Of a stretch of DNA of 64,000 bases, positions 20,841 to 34,800 are shown piece after piece. Under the pieces are notes generated by a model. That model made no database searches and was not told where the DNA came from. It saw only the letters and a list, made by a program, of their open reading frames with translations. A program made the position numbers and the translations under genes. The DNA lies in assembly GCA_944739405.2 (NCBI GenBank), contig OX123196.2:71943688-72007687 (forward strand), written 5' to 3'. Within the stretch, counting starts at the first letter, position 1; each line of letters begins with the position of its first letter. The DNA is from Euclidia mi. Its lineage: Eukaryota > Arthropoda > Insecta > Lepidoptera > Erebidae.

Positions 20841-22935
20841 TGACCTCTGCTCGCCTTAATCGCTTTAGTGATGATGTTGCTGCTAAGATCGCCAGCATTG
20901 ACTTAACTCACGATGATCCAGATGAATTATATAAGTGGTTATTTAATGTTATTAAAAATGAGTACAATAAAATTTTTAAGCAGAAGACATTTGCCAAGAG
21001 CTCTAAAGTTAAATTTTGTGATTGGGCAACAGTAGGAATATACAAAAGTAGATCTAGGTTGTAAGAAATTACTCAAAAGTTTTTAAGAGAGCATGTGCTT
21101 CAGCTAAGTCTATATTTATAAGTAATAAAATTAAAGAATCCAAGAACAAAATAAAAACAACTTGGAACATTATTAACAGTGAGACTGGTCGAGCTAAGTT
21201 AGTAGATAATAGCTATGAATTAAAATGTAATGGAGAAATAGTTACAAAGAAAAGTGATGTTGCTCAGACTTTTAACAACTTCTTCATAAACATACCAGTG
21301 AAAACAACCAAGTGTTTAGACTCATGCCCAAGCAAAGCAGAGATATTAGTTAAGGGCAATGTGAATGAGTGTGATGTGCTGTTTAATTTTAAATACATTG
21401 ACACCAATGACATCCTCAAGACATTCAAGACCATCAATATTAAGAAATCTATTGACTTATGGGGTATTTCAGTTAGTCTTGTTCACCAAATCATTTTTAG
21501 CATAGCTCCATATTTAGCTGCAATATTTAATAGATGCGTGGATAAAAGGGTATTTCCTGATTTAATGAAACACAGCAAGGTGATACCACTTTTTAAAAAA
21601 GGATCCAAGAGCGACCCCAGTAACTTTCGGCCAATTTCTATCTTGCCTGCAATCAGTAAAATTTTTGAAAAGGTTATTTTGCATCAGTTAGAGAGCGACT
21701 TTCTCACAAATAATTTATTGCACAGTGAGCAGTATGGCTTCACTAAGGGTCGCTTCACCGTTGATGCCGGTGTAACTCTATTAAAACATATCTTTAACGC
21801 TTGGGAAAATTCGAAGGATGCCATTGGTGTTTTTTGCGACTTGTCAAAGGCTTTTGATTGTGTTGAACATGATACACTTTTACGTAAACTCAACCATTAT
21901 GGTATTCGAGATAGCGCACTCAATCTTGTTGCCAGTTACCTTAGAGATAGAGTTCAGTATGTAGATGTTAGTGGAAGTAGGTCTCAAGGTTTGCCAGTGG
22001 GAATGGGCGTTCCACAGGGCTCTATTCTTGGTCCGTTTCTTTTTTTAATATATATTAATGACTTGCCATTCTTTGTTAGAAATCTATGTGATATTTTTCT
22101 TTTTGCTGAGGATACTTCACTTATTTTTGAAGTTGATCGTAATACAAGTAACATTGACAGCGTAAATAATTCTCTTGCGCAAGTACTACATTGGTTCACG
22201 ACAAATAATTTGCTACTCAACTCTGGCAAAACAAAATGTGTGAAATTCACTTTGCCGAATGTCAAAAATGTTCTTACTAATATAATTTTAAATAACGAAA
22301 CAATTAACCTAGTTGATTCAACTGTATTTTTAGGTTTAACTTTAGATTGTAAGCTTCAGTGGGGCGCCCAAATATCCTGTCTGGCAGTCAAACTTAGTTC
22401 TGCAGCATTTGCAGTTAGGAAAGTTCGCCAATTCACAGACGTAGATACTGCTAGACTAGTTTACTTTAGTTACTTTCACAGTATAATGTCTTACGGGATA
22501 CTATTAAGGGGTACGGCGGCCGATATTCAGACAATTTTTGTTATTCAAAAGAGGGCCATACGTGCAATATATAAGTTAGGTGCTAGAGATTCTTTACGAA
22601 ATAAATTTAAAGAAGTAGAAATATTTACAGTTGCATCGCAGTATATATTTGCTAATTTAATGTACGTTAAGAAAAACTTAACCCTTTACCGTAAAAATAG
22701 TGACTTGCACAAAGTGAACACAAGGAATAAGCATAAACTAGTGGGCACTAACTACCGTCTACATAAAGTTCATAACTCATTTGCGGGACTCGGTATACAA
22801 TTCTTCAACAAATTACCTCTGGAAATAATGAATTTACCTCTGCACAAATTTAAAACCACTACTAGGAATTTTCTTTTAAAAAGGGGTTATTACACTATTA
22901 AAGAATTTCTAGATGACAAGACATCATGGGTCTAG
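20840..22935 (+). pseudogene. LINE A ORF2 reverse transcriptase, catalytic site altered
   Basis: The main open stretch is 21298-22935 (545 codons); upstream readings (20840-21062 and 21065-21297) belong to the linker but are separated by TAA at 21062. RT blocks in order: HSKVIPLFKKG...NFRPISILPAISKIFEK, the YGFTKGR block, motif A CDLSKAFDCV, motif B GVPQGSILGPFLFLIYIND, motif C FLFAEDTS (residues 269-272). Motif C should read ADD; the first Asp is Glu (codon GAG at 22108), expected to cripple metal-dependent catalysis. The C-terminal thumb matches the minus-strand copy at 60989-61750. CR1/L2-like affiliation is inferred from motif style and the tandem 3' tail. Confidence 0.8.
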
Positions 22936-23789
22936 TTGCTTTTTTTAAATTCACCATTATTGTTATTTTTATGACTGTGTAAAATACTCTCTTCTTAATT
23001 AGTAACATGTTAAGTGGAGGTGCCTCGTGAACACATGATTTTTGCAGGATTTGGATATTATTATGATTTGTTTAATGTAGTTTAATATTATTTATCCCTG
23101 ATCATATCGTTATTCACTTGTCACCTTCACAAAATTCTTTCTACATTTGCATTCCTTCACGCGTTCCACTAATTTATGTTAATTAATAACGATCTGGAAA
23201 GTGGAGGTAATTGGCGGTCATGGTCAGTATACCAATAGATTGTTTCTTACTGCCGGTTCGTATACCGTTATCGTCATGCTCACTAAAATGTCATTTCTTG
23301 TGGTGGCGTCGTGTGTCGGGTCATCCCTGTCCCTCTAATATGGCGAGAGGGATGATGGCTGGCACATGCGTCATACTCGTGAACGGGTGCTACTTGCGAT
23401 GACTGGTTGATGACGGTCTTGCGGGCTGGTATTAGATTTTAATATTTAACTGCATCATTTCCATCATGGGTCTGATGATCACTTTCGCGGATTGCCTGCA
23501 TTATTAGGTATATATAATGTAAGTGGATGCTCCTGTTTCACCATGTCTATTCTGAGGAGGCTAACCAAATGAACATCAAAAGTATTATGCTTGAGTATTA
23601 TTATGTACAGTAAATATATACAAGTGATATAGAAGGTGTAACAGTTGCAGCACCTTACAAAATGTAAATTATGTATATTATGCAAAACCTGGCGATGAAA
23701 AAGAGTGACCGTGAGTTTTATTGCCCGTTCTTTCTCATGGTTCTACCTATTGCTTTGCGAACGTGGCAGTAAATGTAGAGTCTTTAAGT

Positions 23790-23890
23790 AATTATTTTAT
23801 AATTACGAGTATTTTGACGTTCATAAGCGTCACATTGTGACCCAAATGAATAAAGGATTTAGAATTTGAATTTTGAATTTCAATTTGAAT
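23790..23890 (+). repeat. 3' end and tail of LINE A
   Basis: TTTTGACGTTCATAAGCGTC...GAATAAAGG leads into a degenerate (TTTGAAT)n tail. The same end, with a (TTTGAC)n tail, is found on the minus strand at 60320-60400. This marks the 3' terminus of the element that begins near 16593 or earlier. Confidence 0.8.
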
Positions 23891-24974
23891 TTGATGCCCC
23901 GGGGGACACAAATAAAAGGAGATTGTCATCTCCTGATTCGTGTTACCGTCGGGGTGCTCTCAGGTCTACTTTCATTGAGGATTTTTCTGGTAAGAAGTTC
24001 CTCTTCATCAAAATTATCTTCTCTTTTACGTTGAGCAGCATTTGCCCCCTATGGCAGGCCTCCTTCACTCGGCCGTACCTACAGCGATAAGTGCCTACAC
24101 TTTGGCGCGGCTTCCACGCCGCGTCGTCACCGCTCGCGCGCAGGGCTAGCTAATAACGTGAATTTTAATAGTGAACAACAAAAATGTTCACATCACAAGT
24201 CTGGTGCGAAGTATTGCTCATTTAACGGATGTGTGTCGGAAGCAACTTGAAATTTTGATTTTATTTATTTTACGAGAGCAACTTGAAAATTGTACTTTTT
24301 ATTTGTTGAGATATCTCAACGATTAGAGTGTCAAATTAAAGGTCTAGTTCAAAAACCATTTTATCTGTTTGAGTCATGTAAATCGGTCTACGCGTTTAGG
24401 AAATAACTAAGAATTAGTATAGTGAAAATGTAAACCACCACAATTTTTGTGGTTTTCGTTCTACGAGCTCAAATAGTGGGATAGGATACTTATAGTATAA
24501 ATATTTATTATTAGGTACGTGGTCAAGTAGGTAGATAGACGATGAATAAATATTATAGTATCATTATAGTAGCAGCGGCAAGTCGACAACCCTAGCGCAC
24601 CGCTCCGCGCCAGACAGCGACAGCGTTATGTGTTAGAAAAGAGCGGGAACAGTTAGGTCAATATCGCGTTAGGTACTGAATGCTCATGCGAGCTGAATTG
24701 CACTTTCTTGCTTAGTAGCAAGAGTCGCCATTTCTTTAAATTGGTTTGCGAAGTGGTGCTTCTGTTCGTAAGAACTATCTATTCTGTGCCTATGGTCGCA
24801 CCTAATTATGCGGTCCCAAATATGATTATCTCCGGTGTTGAAGTTTGCAAGATGCATTGTCGTACACGGCCTTCACCTCTTCATCACATGATATTCTTGA
24901 CTACTATTCGGTGCATTATTTTTGCGCCCGACATAAATCGTAGTACTTCAGTAGAAAGAGATCGGTTTATCTTT
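23891..24974. other. Intergenic, no gene established
   Basis: Sequence between LINE A and duplication copy 2. One GC-richer open stretch (about 23890-23990, reading RRLSSPDSCYRRGALRSTF) ends near a possible donor and could be a relic exon or retroelement ORF; I cannot identify it. The rest is AT-rich with no recognised features. Confidence 0.4.
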
Positions 24975-25734
24975 CCTGAAAGTTTTTTTTTTACTGAGCG
25001 CACCTAATCCTTGGTAGACAGCGCATATGGAAATCCTTCTATTCTCGAGTGGGAACGCTGACTAAAGGCAATCTTAGAACTGAGACTGAGTCTCATCAGG
25101 CGATCTAGGCGTCGCCTAAACTGCGCAGAGTAAGAACAATATTTCAACGAGTTCCACTATGCTTATTCTACACCACTGCTTAACGTGCTCTACAAATTCG
25201 TATCCAAAGTAAGCGTGTTTAAGGGCGGTTTCAGATTAGCGTATTTTTCTGCGCGTATACGGTCGTTTCTGCATACGCGCTTACACGCGCGCTCTATTAC
25301 GCGCTTCAAAAAACCAGACTCACGTAAACGGGCGTGTTCGCTCGAAACGGTAGTGACGTCTTGTCAGTGTCAACATGGATTCTGACGGTTGGTAGTTATA
25401 CGAGCTTAAAGGCGCGTCAACGCTCGTACGAGTTGTGCGTGTGCCAAAAGGCGCGCCTATACGCGCCTACACACGCTTCTAAAAACGAGCTTATACGCGC
25501 GTATAAAACGCTAATCTGAAACCGCTCTAAGGTACAGTCAGTTAGAAAGTACATATAAATTATCGTGATTTAGGATGCTTATATCGTCTTAACTAATTAT
25601 TTATTATAGATTTTGACATGTGTAGCGACTTTCGCAGTTGACTGTAGATAAAGAATTAAATGATAATAAAGATACCAAGTACTTATCACTTACTTAATGA
25701 TCCAAAACCTTAATAAAAAGCTACAAATTTCAAA

Positions 25735-25743
25735 ATGAGCAAG
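25735..25743 (+). other. End of 5' exon 1 with short upstream ORF (copy 2)
   Basis: ATG AGC AAG followed by gtaagt, spliced to the acceptor at 25809. The upstream ORF reads MSKSASECEWVYTSKN then TAA, 16 codons, out of frame with the main ATG at 25890. Compare copy 1, where it stops after nine codons. Confidence 0.45.
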
Positions 25744-25889
25744 GTAAGTAGGTATATCGTGCGATCTGTGCTTACGTTTCGATCCGGAGCGGTTTGTGCT
25801 TGTTTGCAGTCGGCATCGGAGTGCGAGTGGGTATACACGTCCAAAAACTAAACAAACCTATATAGAACCATCACACTCACCGGTACACC

Positions 25890-28800
25890 ATGGCGCTCGA
25901 CAAACGGACCAGGCTCATTGTGATTCTGACGGTGACAGTACTCGCTTTAGGTCAGTCTGTTTTTAGTTTTGCTTGTTTTGATTATAATGAACAATTCTAA
26001 CCTTATCTTATAATAGTTAACTTATTGTATGTTACTATATATTTATCTAATATCAACAAATTACTAGTTATTTTATATCAGTCACAACTCACAACAAATA
26101 CATTTAACGTTATAATAAATAACTTTTGTTGAAAAAGAACTCCATATTGGTATAGCAATTAAGTGTAATGTTAACTGTATTGTTTTATGTTGTATCCTTA
26201 GAGGTAACTTAAAGTTACGCTCGTGTTAATTATGTTGATGTGTCATATCTGCGTGTTTTGTGGCTTGTGATTCTAAAATATAAACAAACAAAATAGTTTA
26301 CAAGTTAAAAACCACTTAACCAATTATGATGAAATTCTCATAATATGCAGCGGTTTAATAACACTTATGACTCTCTGACACATAAGTCTTTACGTTAAGT
26401 TACACTTTTGATATAGGTGGTAGAATACAGTTGTAATAAGGTAATAAAATTATGAATGAATAACGTAAGTAATACTGAATGAATAAAAATGAATGAAATA
26501 CAAATGTTCACAGATGAGTAGCTAGCTATCCTATAATAATAATAAAGCGCTGCTTCAAACATCGACTGGACTGACCGGTTTTCATGGCATCGTTATTTAC
26601 GCGCGCACGAGTTTCTATGTTCCGTGGTCGACCATGCTTGATGATGATTCACTACAACACAACGACGACGCTACAAACAAACAAACAAAGGCATTTTCAC
26701 GCCTCTGTAAGTTTTATTTATTGTTTAGTTTTGAAATCGGGAACACACCACTGTGTATAATCGCATGTGTGTATCTGTATAGTGTTGATGAATTGAACTT
26801 ATGTATCTAAAAGGGTTTAATCAGAACAGACTAGTGGTGATACTGGTGTTAATACAGTCTGTAAAGACTACCATGCAGAGAGCATCGGGTTCAATTTCAG
26901 GGTGCGCGCCACTGAATTTTCGAAGTTATGTGCGTTTTTTATTAGAATGGCAGCGATAGCCTAGTGCAGAGACCGACAGACTGCTACGCAGAGGGTCCGA
27001 GTTCGAATCGACGGCGCGCACTAATAACTTTTCGGAGTTATGTGCGTATTAATCTTAATATATAAAATCCTTGCGTTACTGACTGACTGACAGACACGCA
27101 CAGCTGAAACTACTCGGCGCAAGAAGCTGAAATTTAGCATGTATGTTTCTTAGGGACCGTAGGGGTGCACTAAGACGGGATTTCCCGAAATTCCCACGGG
27201 ATCGGGCAAAACGGGAAATTCAAAAATATGTGCGTGCGAAGCCGCTGGCGTCGACTAGTTTGTTAATAAATTGTCGCTTGCTAAAAGGTGAAGGAAAACA
27301 TCGTGAGAAAACCTGCATGTCTGAGAGTGCTCCATAATGTTCTCGAAAGACATGTGAAGTCTGCCAACCCGCACTAGGCCAGCGTGGTGGTGGTGGATTA
27401 TGGCCTTACCCTTCTCATAGTGAGAAGAGGCCCGTGCCCAGCAGTGGGACAGTTTATATAGGTACAGGGCTGATGATGCATTAACGCTTGCCTGGAGAGC
27501 CCGTTAAACCGTCGCTCCCGCCTTTCATGAAGATCTTTTACAAAAACCATGGAATACCGCTATCCCTTTGGGTGCGGAGGTCAGACGACAGTCGGCTCAG
27601 TGGAAAATCCTATTCTGTCACATCTGGTTAGACTTGCAAGCGTATCCTGGGCTCCAAGGCGTCTTGGATGTAACCGGGATACTGTTTTAGGATGGTGATG
27701 ATTTGGAAATCCACGATAATAAGGTAATTTCTTAATTATTCTACATTTACGTTAACAACAGGGTGTATAGGGTTCCCACCAAGAACTTAGGGTCCCAAGC
27801 CAACCTCACCTGCAAGTGGTGCACCTGCCGATCAACGGACGAGGCTCTGGCAAACAAAATGTCCCAATAAGCGGCAATAGGCTCGCCACCTATTACGTGG
27901 GATCAAAACACTGGCGAAAAGTGGGCGTTTAATATGCCTCTGCCTACCCCTTCGGGGAAACAGGCGTGAGTCTATGTATGTATGTATGTACGTTAACAGC
28001 GATGTTCGCCTCGTGGTATTTTGATCATTAATGTGTGTACATCGATGTTTGTTACAGGAGGGATAACCGGGCTAGTGATCGGTCTGCAGAACCGCGACAA
28101 CAGCATCCGTAAGTAAATAATCCCTATTATATGCCTTCATAGCTCTTTGTATATTAGCGTTCGGCTCGGTGTTCCCCATTACCCAACAGTGCGTGTGACT
28201 TGGGACCGTCCCTCCACGTAACTGGGCTTCTTTATTCACCGGCGATCATTTCATTCCGTGAATTTCTTAAGAGGCGACTAAGAAAAATACAAAAAACACA
28301 AAATGTAGCGAATGGTATCTTTGGAAATAGACGGAAAACTTTGACTTAACCCTGTACCAACCTGTTTAGCCAGCATGGTATGGTAGAGCCAATCCTCGTT
28401 CACTCATAGTGCTACTGTGAACCAAATGCTGGAATTAAGCCACTCCTAGGCTTAATTCCAGCAGTGGAAAAGCTGCGAAAAGCTGTGTATGTGTGTATTT
28501 AAGGAGGATACATACATACACTCACGCCTGTTTCCCGGAGGGTAGGCAGAGACTACGGAACGCCATTTGTAACAATCCTTACATATCTCTCTTGCATCAT
28601 TCACTCCCATCAGATTCCTCATGCATGCTCTTCTGTTCAGGGTACTTCTAACCTGTCCTGTTTTTAGGATGTCTCCAATCTGATAATTTATTGTATTTAA
28701 ACGCATTATTCTATTTTGTCCAGATTTGGAAGTAATTCCGACGCACTCGTCAGACAATTTGATCATGTACAATGCGAGGGACAACAACTCTGTGTTCACG

Positions 28801-31800
28801 TGGAGCAAGCGCATCGACGATTCTCTTGAAGGTAAGTTGGACATTGACACCTTATTAGTATTTCAAGGATGCCTCTATGGTTTAGTGGACAGCGGAAGCA
28901 TCTGCTGATCGGGCGGCCCCGAGTTCTATTACCGGGTCTAGCAAAAGCGTTACCTACAAAATCATAATCTAGCGAAATGTAGGTGTAATATTACACCTTT
29001 GCCAATCGTTCGGGGATACAGACGTGAGCCTATTAAAAATATGGTTCTTTATATAATTATGATATCTTTAAAAGAAGGATGATGGCCTTTTGATAACTTC
29101 ACCGTGCCCTTAGCTACTTCTTACCGTCTTGGACAAGTAAGCTCATCGGGGTAATCGTTTAAACCGGCATTTTATAAAGAAAGTTATCTGTACCCACAAA
29201 ATAGCCTCAGCAATAGCCTAGTGGCCTAGTGGTTAAAAAGGCGAAAGGAAATGTCTTCAGAACACTTGCATCCATACATACATAGACGGGTTCGATTCCC
29301 GCTCAAGTCAAACATTTGTGTGCATGAACGGGGATGTTTGTCTTGGTCTGGATGTCTCTATGTATAATATGTATGTATTTACAAAAAAAACAAATATATA
29401 CCTATGTATGATTATCCATTACCTAGTACCCATAGTACAAGCTCTGCTTAGTTTGGGACTAGATGGTGTTGTGTGAATGTGGTAGAATATTATTATTATT
29501 ATTTTCCTCTTTATTTAATTTCAATCTCATTAATCTTATTTTATATAATTAAATCACTTTACAAAAAATATTTAACCATATAAAACAGGACCACGGAGAC
29601 CCACCGGCATCGGGCACAGGGACCAAGCTACCGGCGGTTAGGGCTCCAGAGAGAGGAACCTCCGAACGGTGCGTGTCGTGTCCAGCAATACTGCCTTCTG
29701 TATAGAGGACTTGATCCAGCCGTCTAACGAGACCCTCTTGAGGTGGTGGTCGAGGCTCTTGGCAATAAGACCATTTACGGTCACGACTATCGGTACAATG
29801 ATCGCCAAGTCAATATCCCACATGTCGACAATCTCGTGAGCCAGGTCCAAATACTTAATTTGTTTATCTTTTTCGGCTTTCACGAGATTCTCGTCATGGG
29901 GTATGGTGACGTCGATGATCATTGCAAGGCGCTCTAATCGGTCTATCACAACTATGTCCGGCTTGTTAGCCGCAATAGTCCTGTCAGTAATGATAGACCG
30001 ATCCCAGTACAGAGCAGCACGACCATTTTCAAGAACTGGGTCGGGCACATACCTGTAGTACGGTACTTCGGAGTCGACAAGTTGGTACTTTAAGGCAAGT
30101 TGCTGGTGGACAATCCTGGCTACTTGGTTGTGTCTATGCAAATATTCGCCATTGGCAAGACGAGAACAACCGGATACTATATGTCTAAGCGATTCACCAG
30201 GCTGGTGACATGCCCGACATATGTCGACCGTCCCATCCCTTAGAATATACTTCCGGTAGTTGTTCGTCATGACAACTTCGTCCATAATCGCAAAGACAAA
30301 ACCTTCTGTTTCGGCGAAGAGATCGCCGAAACGCAGCCAGGACACCGACGCTGGAAAATCTACGTCGGGCCCATGCAAGGCCCGGTAAAAACGTCCATGC
30401 AGCTCTTTACCTTTCCATACTTCCCTGCGCTCCTCTACACCAAGTACGGCAGGTTTGCGCCAGTTCTCTTTAGCCAGACCTAGCGGGGTAAGCCCTCTGT
30501 CCACTGCGACCACATCTCGGTGCACACCCGTGTCGGTGTGGAGAAAGTATTCTCTGAGATTGCACACCTCGCGATTGTGGAGGGTCTTGGCACTCAAGAA
30601 GCCACGGCCCCCACACTTGCGCGGGATGTACAATCTCATCACCGAGGAACGCGGGTGATGCATCCGGTATGTCGTGAGTAGACAGCGAACTTTCCTATCC
30701 AAGGCGTCCAATTCTGTTTGAGTCCATCTGAGTATGCCGTAGGAGTACATTAAGACGGGCATGGCCCAACCGTTACAGGCACCTTATTTTCGCCCGATAA
30801 AAAGCTTTTTAAGTCTTTCTTCAGGCGGCCAAAGAAACGTGTCTGCAACGCCTGTTTCATGCCAGCGTCATCAATGCTTAATGCCTGCGACATACCCAGA
30901 TATTTGTAGGTTTCGGTTGCAGAGAGAGATCTAAGTTGTGTGAAATCTGAGAGCTCTATACTATCAGATTCCACACTCCTGCCTCGCTTTACATGCATGA
31001 CCGCACATTTATCCACACCGAACTCCATCTTAATTGAATTACTAAAGCTTTCAGTTATCTTTAGTAACTCAGTTAATTGGAGGTCAGTGGGGGCAAATAG
31101 TTTGAGGTCATCCATAAAAAGGAGGTGAGAAATAACTTGACCTCTAGTCTGCAACCGATAGCCTAGCCCTGAACTTTCGAGCAAAGTGCTCAGCGGGTTC
31201 AGTGCTAGGCAAAACCATAGTGGACTCAAACTGTCGCCTTGGAAAATACCCCGCTTGATCCTTATAGGTACGCCGTACCCGCAAGGCTGTCGACATCCTG
31301 GATAGCGAAGCACCGTACTCCACTGCCCCATACATGCCTTCAAGAGGGCGCATAGGGTTGCATCGACTTTGTACAGCTCTAGCACCCTCAAGAGCCACGT
31401 ATGTGGCACAGAGTCATAGGCCTTCTTATAGTCTATCCAGCATGTCGCCAGATTCTTTCGACTACGGCGAACCTATTGGCTTATGGTCATGTCAATAAGG
31501 AGTAGCTCTTTAGTACCACGGGCCCCGCTTCTACATCCATTTTGAGATACAGATAAGATGTTATTTCTAAATATGTGTGCTTCCAATTTTGTTCTCAAAA
31601 TGGATGTAAAAACTTTATATAGCGTTGGTAGGCAAGTTATTGGCCTATAGTGCGTAGGCTCCGTGGTACTACCAGCCTTAAAGAGCAGATGAGTTACGCC
31701 AGTTGTCATAAAAATTGGCAGCGATCCTGAATCCAGAGATGACTGAAATTGAGAAGCCAAACAAGCATGTGCACTGCGTAGCCATTTTAACCAGAAATTG

Positions 31801-34800
31801 TGCAGTCCGTCCGGTCCTGCCGATTTCCAGTTGGCTAACTGACGGACTGCACAATATACATCTGTGGTGTCAATGGCTACGGGCTCCATGTGAGGTATTG
31901 CCTCACATGATCGTTTAACATCTCTAATCCAGTCATCTTCCGTATGGCTGATGGGAGTCGACCATATGTTGCGCCAAAATTTAATCGTATTCGCATCATC
32001 TGGCCGACGTCCATCATCCACACGTGGGTCAGGTCGCTCCCAATTTCTATAAACCAACTTCTCATCTCTTTGGAATGCGCGATTTTGGAAGTATCGGGCT
32101 ACCCTTTTCCTGTATCGGTTGATACGATTTGCCCACGCATAAACTTTCTGCTTCAGGAGGTCGATGCGTTCTGTGACCCGTGACGCATATTCTTGAGGAC
32201 GGAGTCCCGTTCCCTTAAACGCCCGGTTCACAAAACGCATCACTCTCGGGCGGGTATTGCCCGACCTGAAGCAGATTAGCTTGCCTATGAGTGCCCTGGT
32301 CTCAGCAATACGCCGCTCAATTCTATGCAGCCAAGCCGGGACGGCATCTCGAGGAGCAATATCAAAACTGTTTTGTATTTTAATATTAGCTACTCGACAC
32401 GCCGCTACAGCCGCACAGTACAGAATTGAGTGTGTATCGCTAAGATTTTCACTATTGTCTAAGTAAATAGGCAATAGTGAATCCAGGGCACACACAAGCG
32501 CCATATTCTTTTTATGCGTGGGCAAACGCGGCAGCCGAGGTCTGTCTTGTAATGTAACATACCGATATTCCCCAATGGCACACTCCAAAGCACTCCTTAT
32601 CTTATCAATGCACTGGGTACTTACTTGTGTATCCCTGTCTACCACCTCTTCACCTCCTTCTTGTTGACTATGAAATATGTTTGGCACTGAAGCCACATTG
32701 CGTGTAGGAGGTGGGTTGGCAGGGATAACTGGCAAGTCTCAGCGTAGCCTCTCAAGTGCGTCGTCATCAAGCAGGTGGCAGCGCTGGATGGCTCGCACTT
32801 GATCCGACAGTCGCTGTGCCGAAACGTTGACAGCCGGTTCCAAGTCCTGAAACAGAGGCAGCATGCGATCACGGTACGCCGTAAGGTTGGTACCTCCCTC
32901 TGTAGCCACAAAATATGCCCGCATGACATTTTCGTTCATTGATTGTGTCCATCTCATGCGGTGCACATTACCACCGGTAGCGGGGGCCCTGTTCGAAACC
33001 GGTGGGTCTCGGGGTCCCAAGCGTAAGGGTGGCTGGCCTCTTCCCCGGCGACGTGCTGGTGTTGGCGACGACGGCGGGGAAAAATACTCGTCGCTCGACG
33101 AGCTCGACGCCTCAACACTCGGCGATGCTGGCGCTGGTGCCGGCGGCTGTGAGGCGGAGCTGAGCGACGAGTCCGGGGGTCTAAGGCGTGCTACTGCTGC
33201 TCTGGCTCTCGTCAACATAGATTTTTCTTGGTATCATTATTTGTTGTTGTTTATAATTTCCATTTGACACCAGGTGTCATCTTGGCTATGTTTTTCGAAA
33301 TACTATTTCTTCTGCTTTTATGGTTTTTATAAATTAGTCTGTATATTTATCTGATATTATATCTTCTTTTAGTTGTTTGATTATATAAATTATTGTACCG
33401 CAAAACTGTTATAGAAAATAAAATTTAAATATGCAAGATTATATTTCATGTTGATTCCAAGGTGTTGCCGTTATTATTTATTATTTATATTTATATTATT
33501 ATTATTTTATATTGGCGACGCTAGAGTCGACTTCAGCGGCGAAATTCAGAAGTTGTCTAAGACCGACACTTTCACAGCTCACTACTACTTTATTATTATT
33601 CATTTATTAATCATTAATCAAATTTAATTTACATTTTTAAATATATCACTAACAAAAAAATACATTTAAAAATATAAAAAAACCGTGGGATCCCACCAGC
33701 AACGGGCACAGGGTCCAAGCTGCCGGTGGTTAGGGCTCCAGATACAGGAACTTCCTCACAATACGTGCCGTGTCGAGAAGAACTGCCTTTTGCATCAGAC
33801 CCTTGAGCCAAGCACCCAACGCGAGCCTCTTAAGGTGACGATCGAGGCTCTTGGCTATTAGACCATTTACCGTTACAACTATCGGCACAATAATTGCTGA
33901 GTCAACATCCCACATGTCGACAATCTCGTGAGCCAAGTCCAGATATTTAATGTGTTTGTCTTTCTCGGCTTTCACGAGATTCTCGTCATGGGGAATGGTG
34001 ACATCAACAATTATTGCGAGGCGCTCTGATCGATCTTTCACCACAATATCAGGTTTGTTGGCTACAACAGTCCTGTCTGTGACGATAGATCGATCCCAGT
34101 ACAATGTGACATGGCCATTTTCGAGAATAGGGAATATGCATGATTTTTTTTTATGACTTAATTTAATCATTTTCATCACTATAACACAGAAAAAAATATA
34201 AATAGGTTTGAAAGTATTCAAATTATTTGGCAAAGTGAAATTGAAAACATTGAATAAAATCGAGCCGCTCAAACGCCGCCATTTAACGCGCGCTTTCGAT
34301 TACGTCACATGGCAGGTCACGTGGTGTGAACTCTAAGCGTTTCAGTTGCTTCAGACGCATTTTAAGTTCTAATTGCTTTACAAATCATGGAAAAAGGTAA
34401 AAAATCTTCTTGCTAGTATTGTATGGTACCGAAGTGATAAAACACTAGTAAAAGTACACCCGATAAAGTGGTTTTTCGTATTCCAAGCGATGTGAATATT
34501 CGAAACCTTTAGGTAGTGTTGAGAAGGGATAATGTATCTCAATTAAAGTGTTTATATATTTATGTGAAGGTAAATTTAGCATTCTTATTATGCTATGTTT
34601 ATAAACAACGAAGCGTGAATTAGAAGTAGGTAGGTGTAAGTTTTTATTCAGCACAAAATTCAGTTTAAAACCAACCAAGCCTGGTTCCAAAAAGTTGAAC
34701 TAAACTTTTTATAAAAACCTTCCTAAACTTATTCCTAATATCACATATCATATCATTTTCTGTGCAGCTGACTAATCTCATAAAAAGATAAACTGCCGTG

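Noticed and set aside
32863..33267. 134-codon plus-strand ORF
   Set aside because: Antisense shadow of the GC-rich N-terminal part of Dong copy A.
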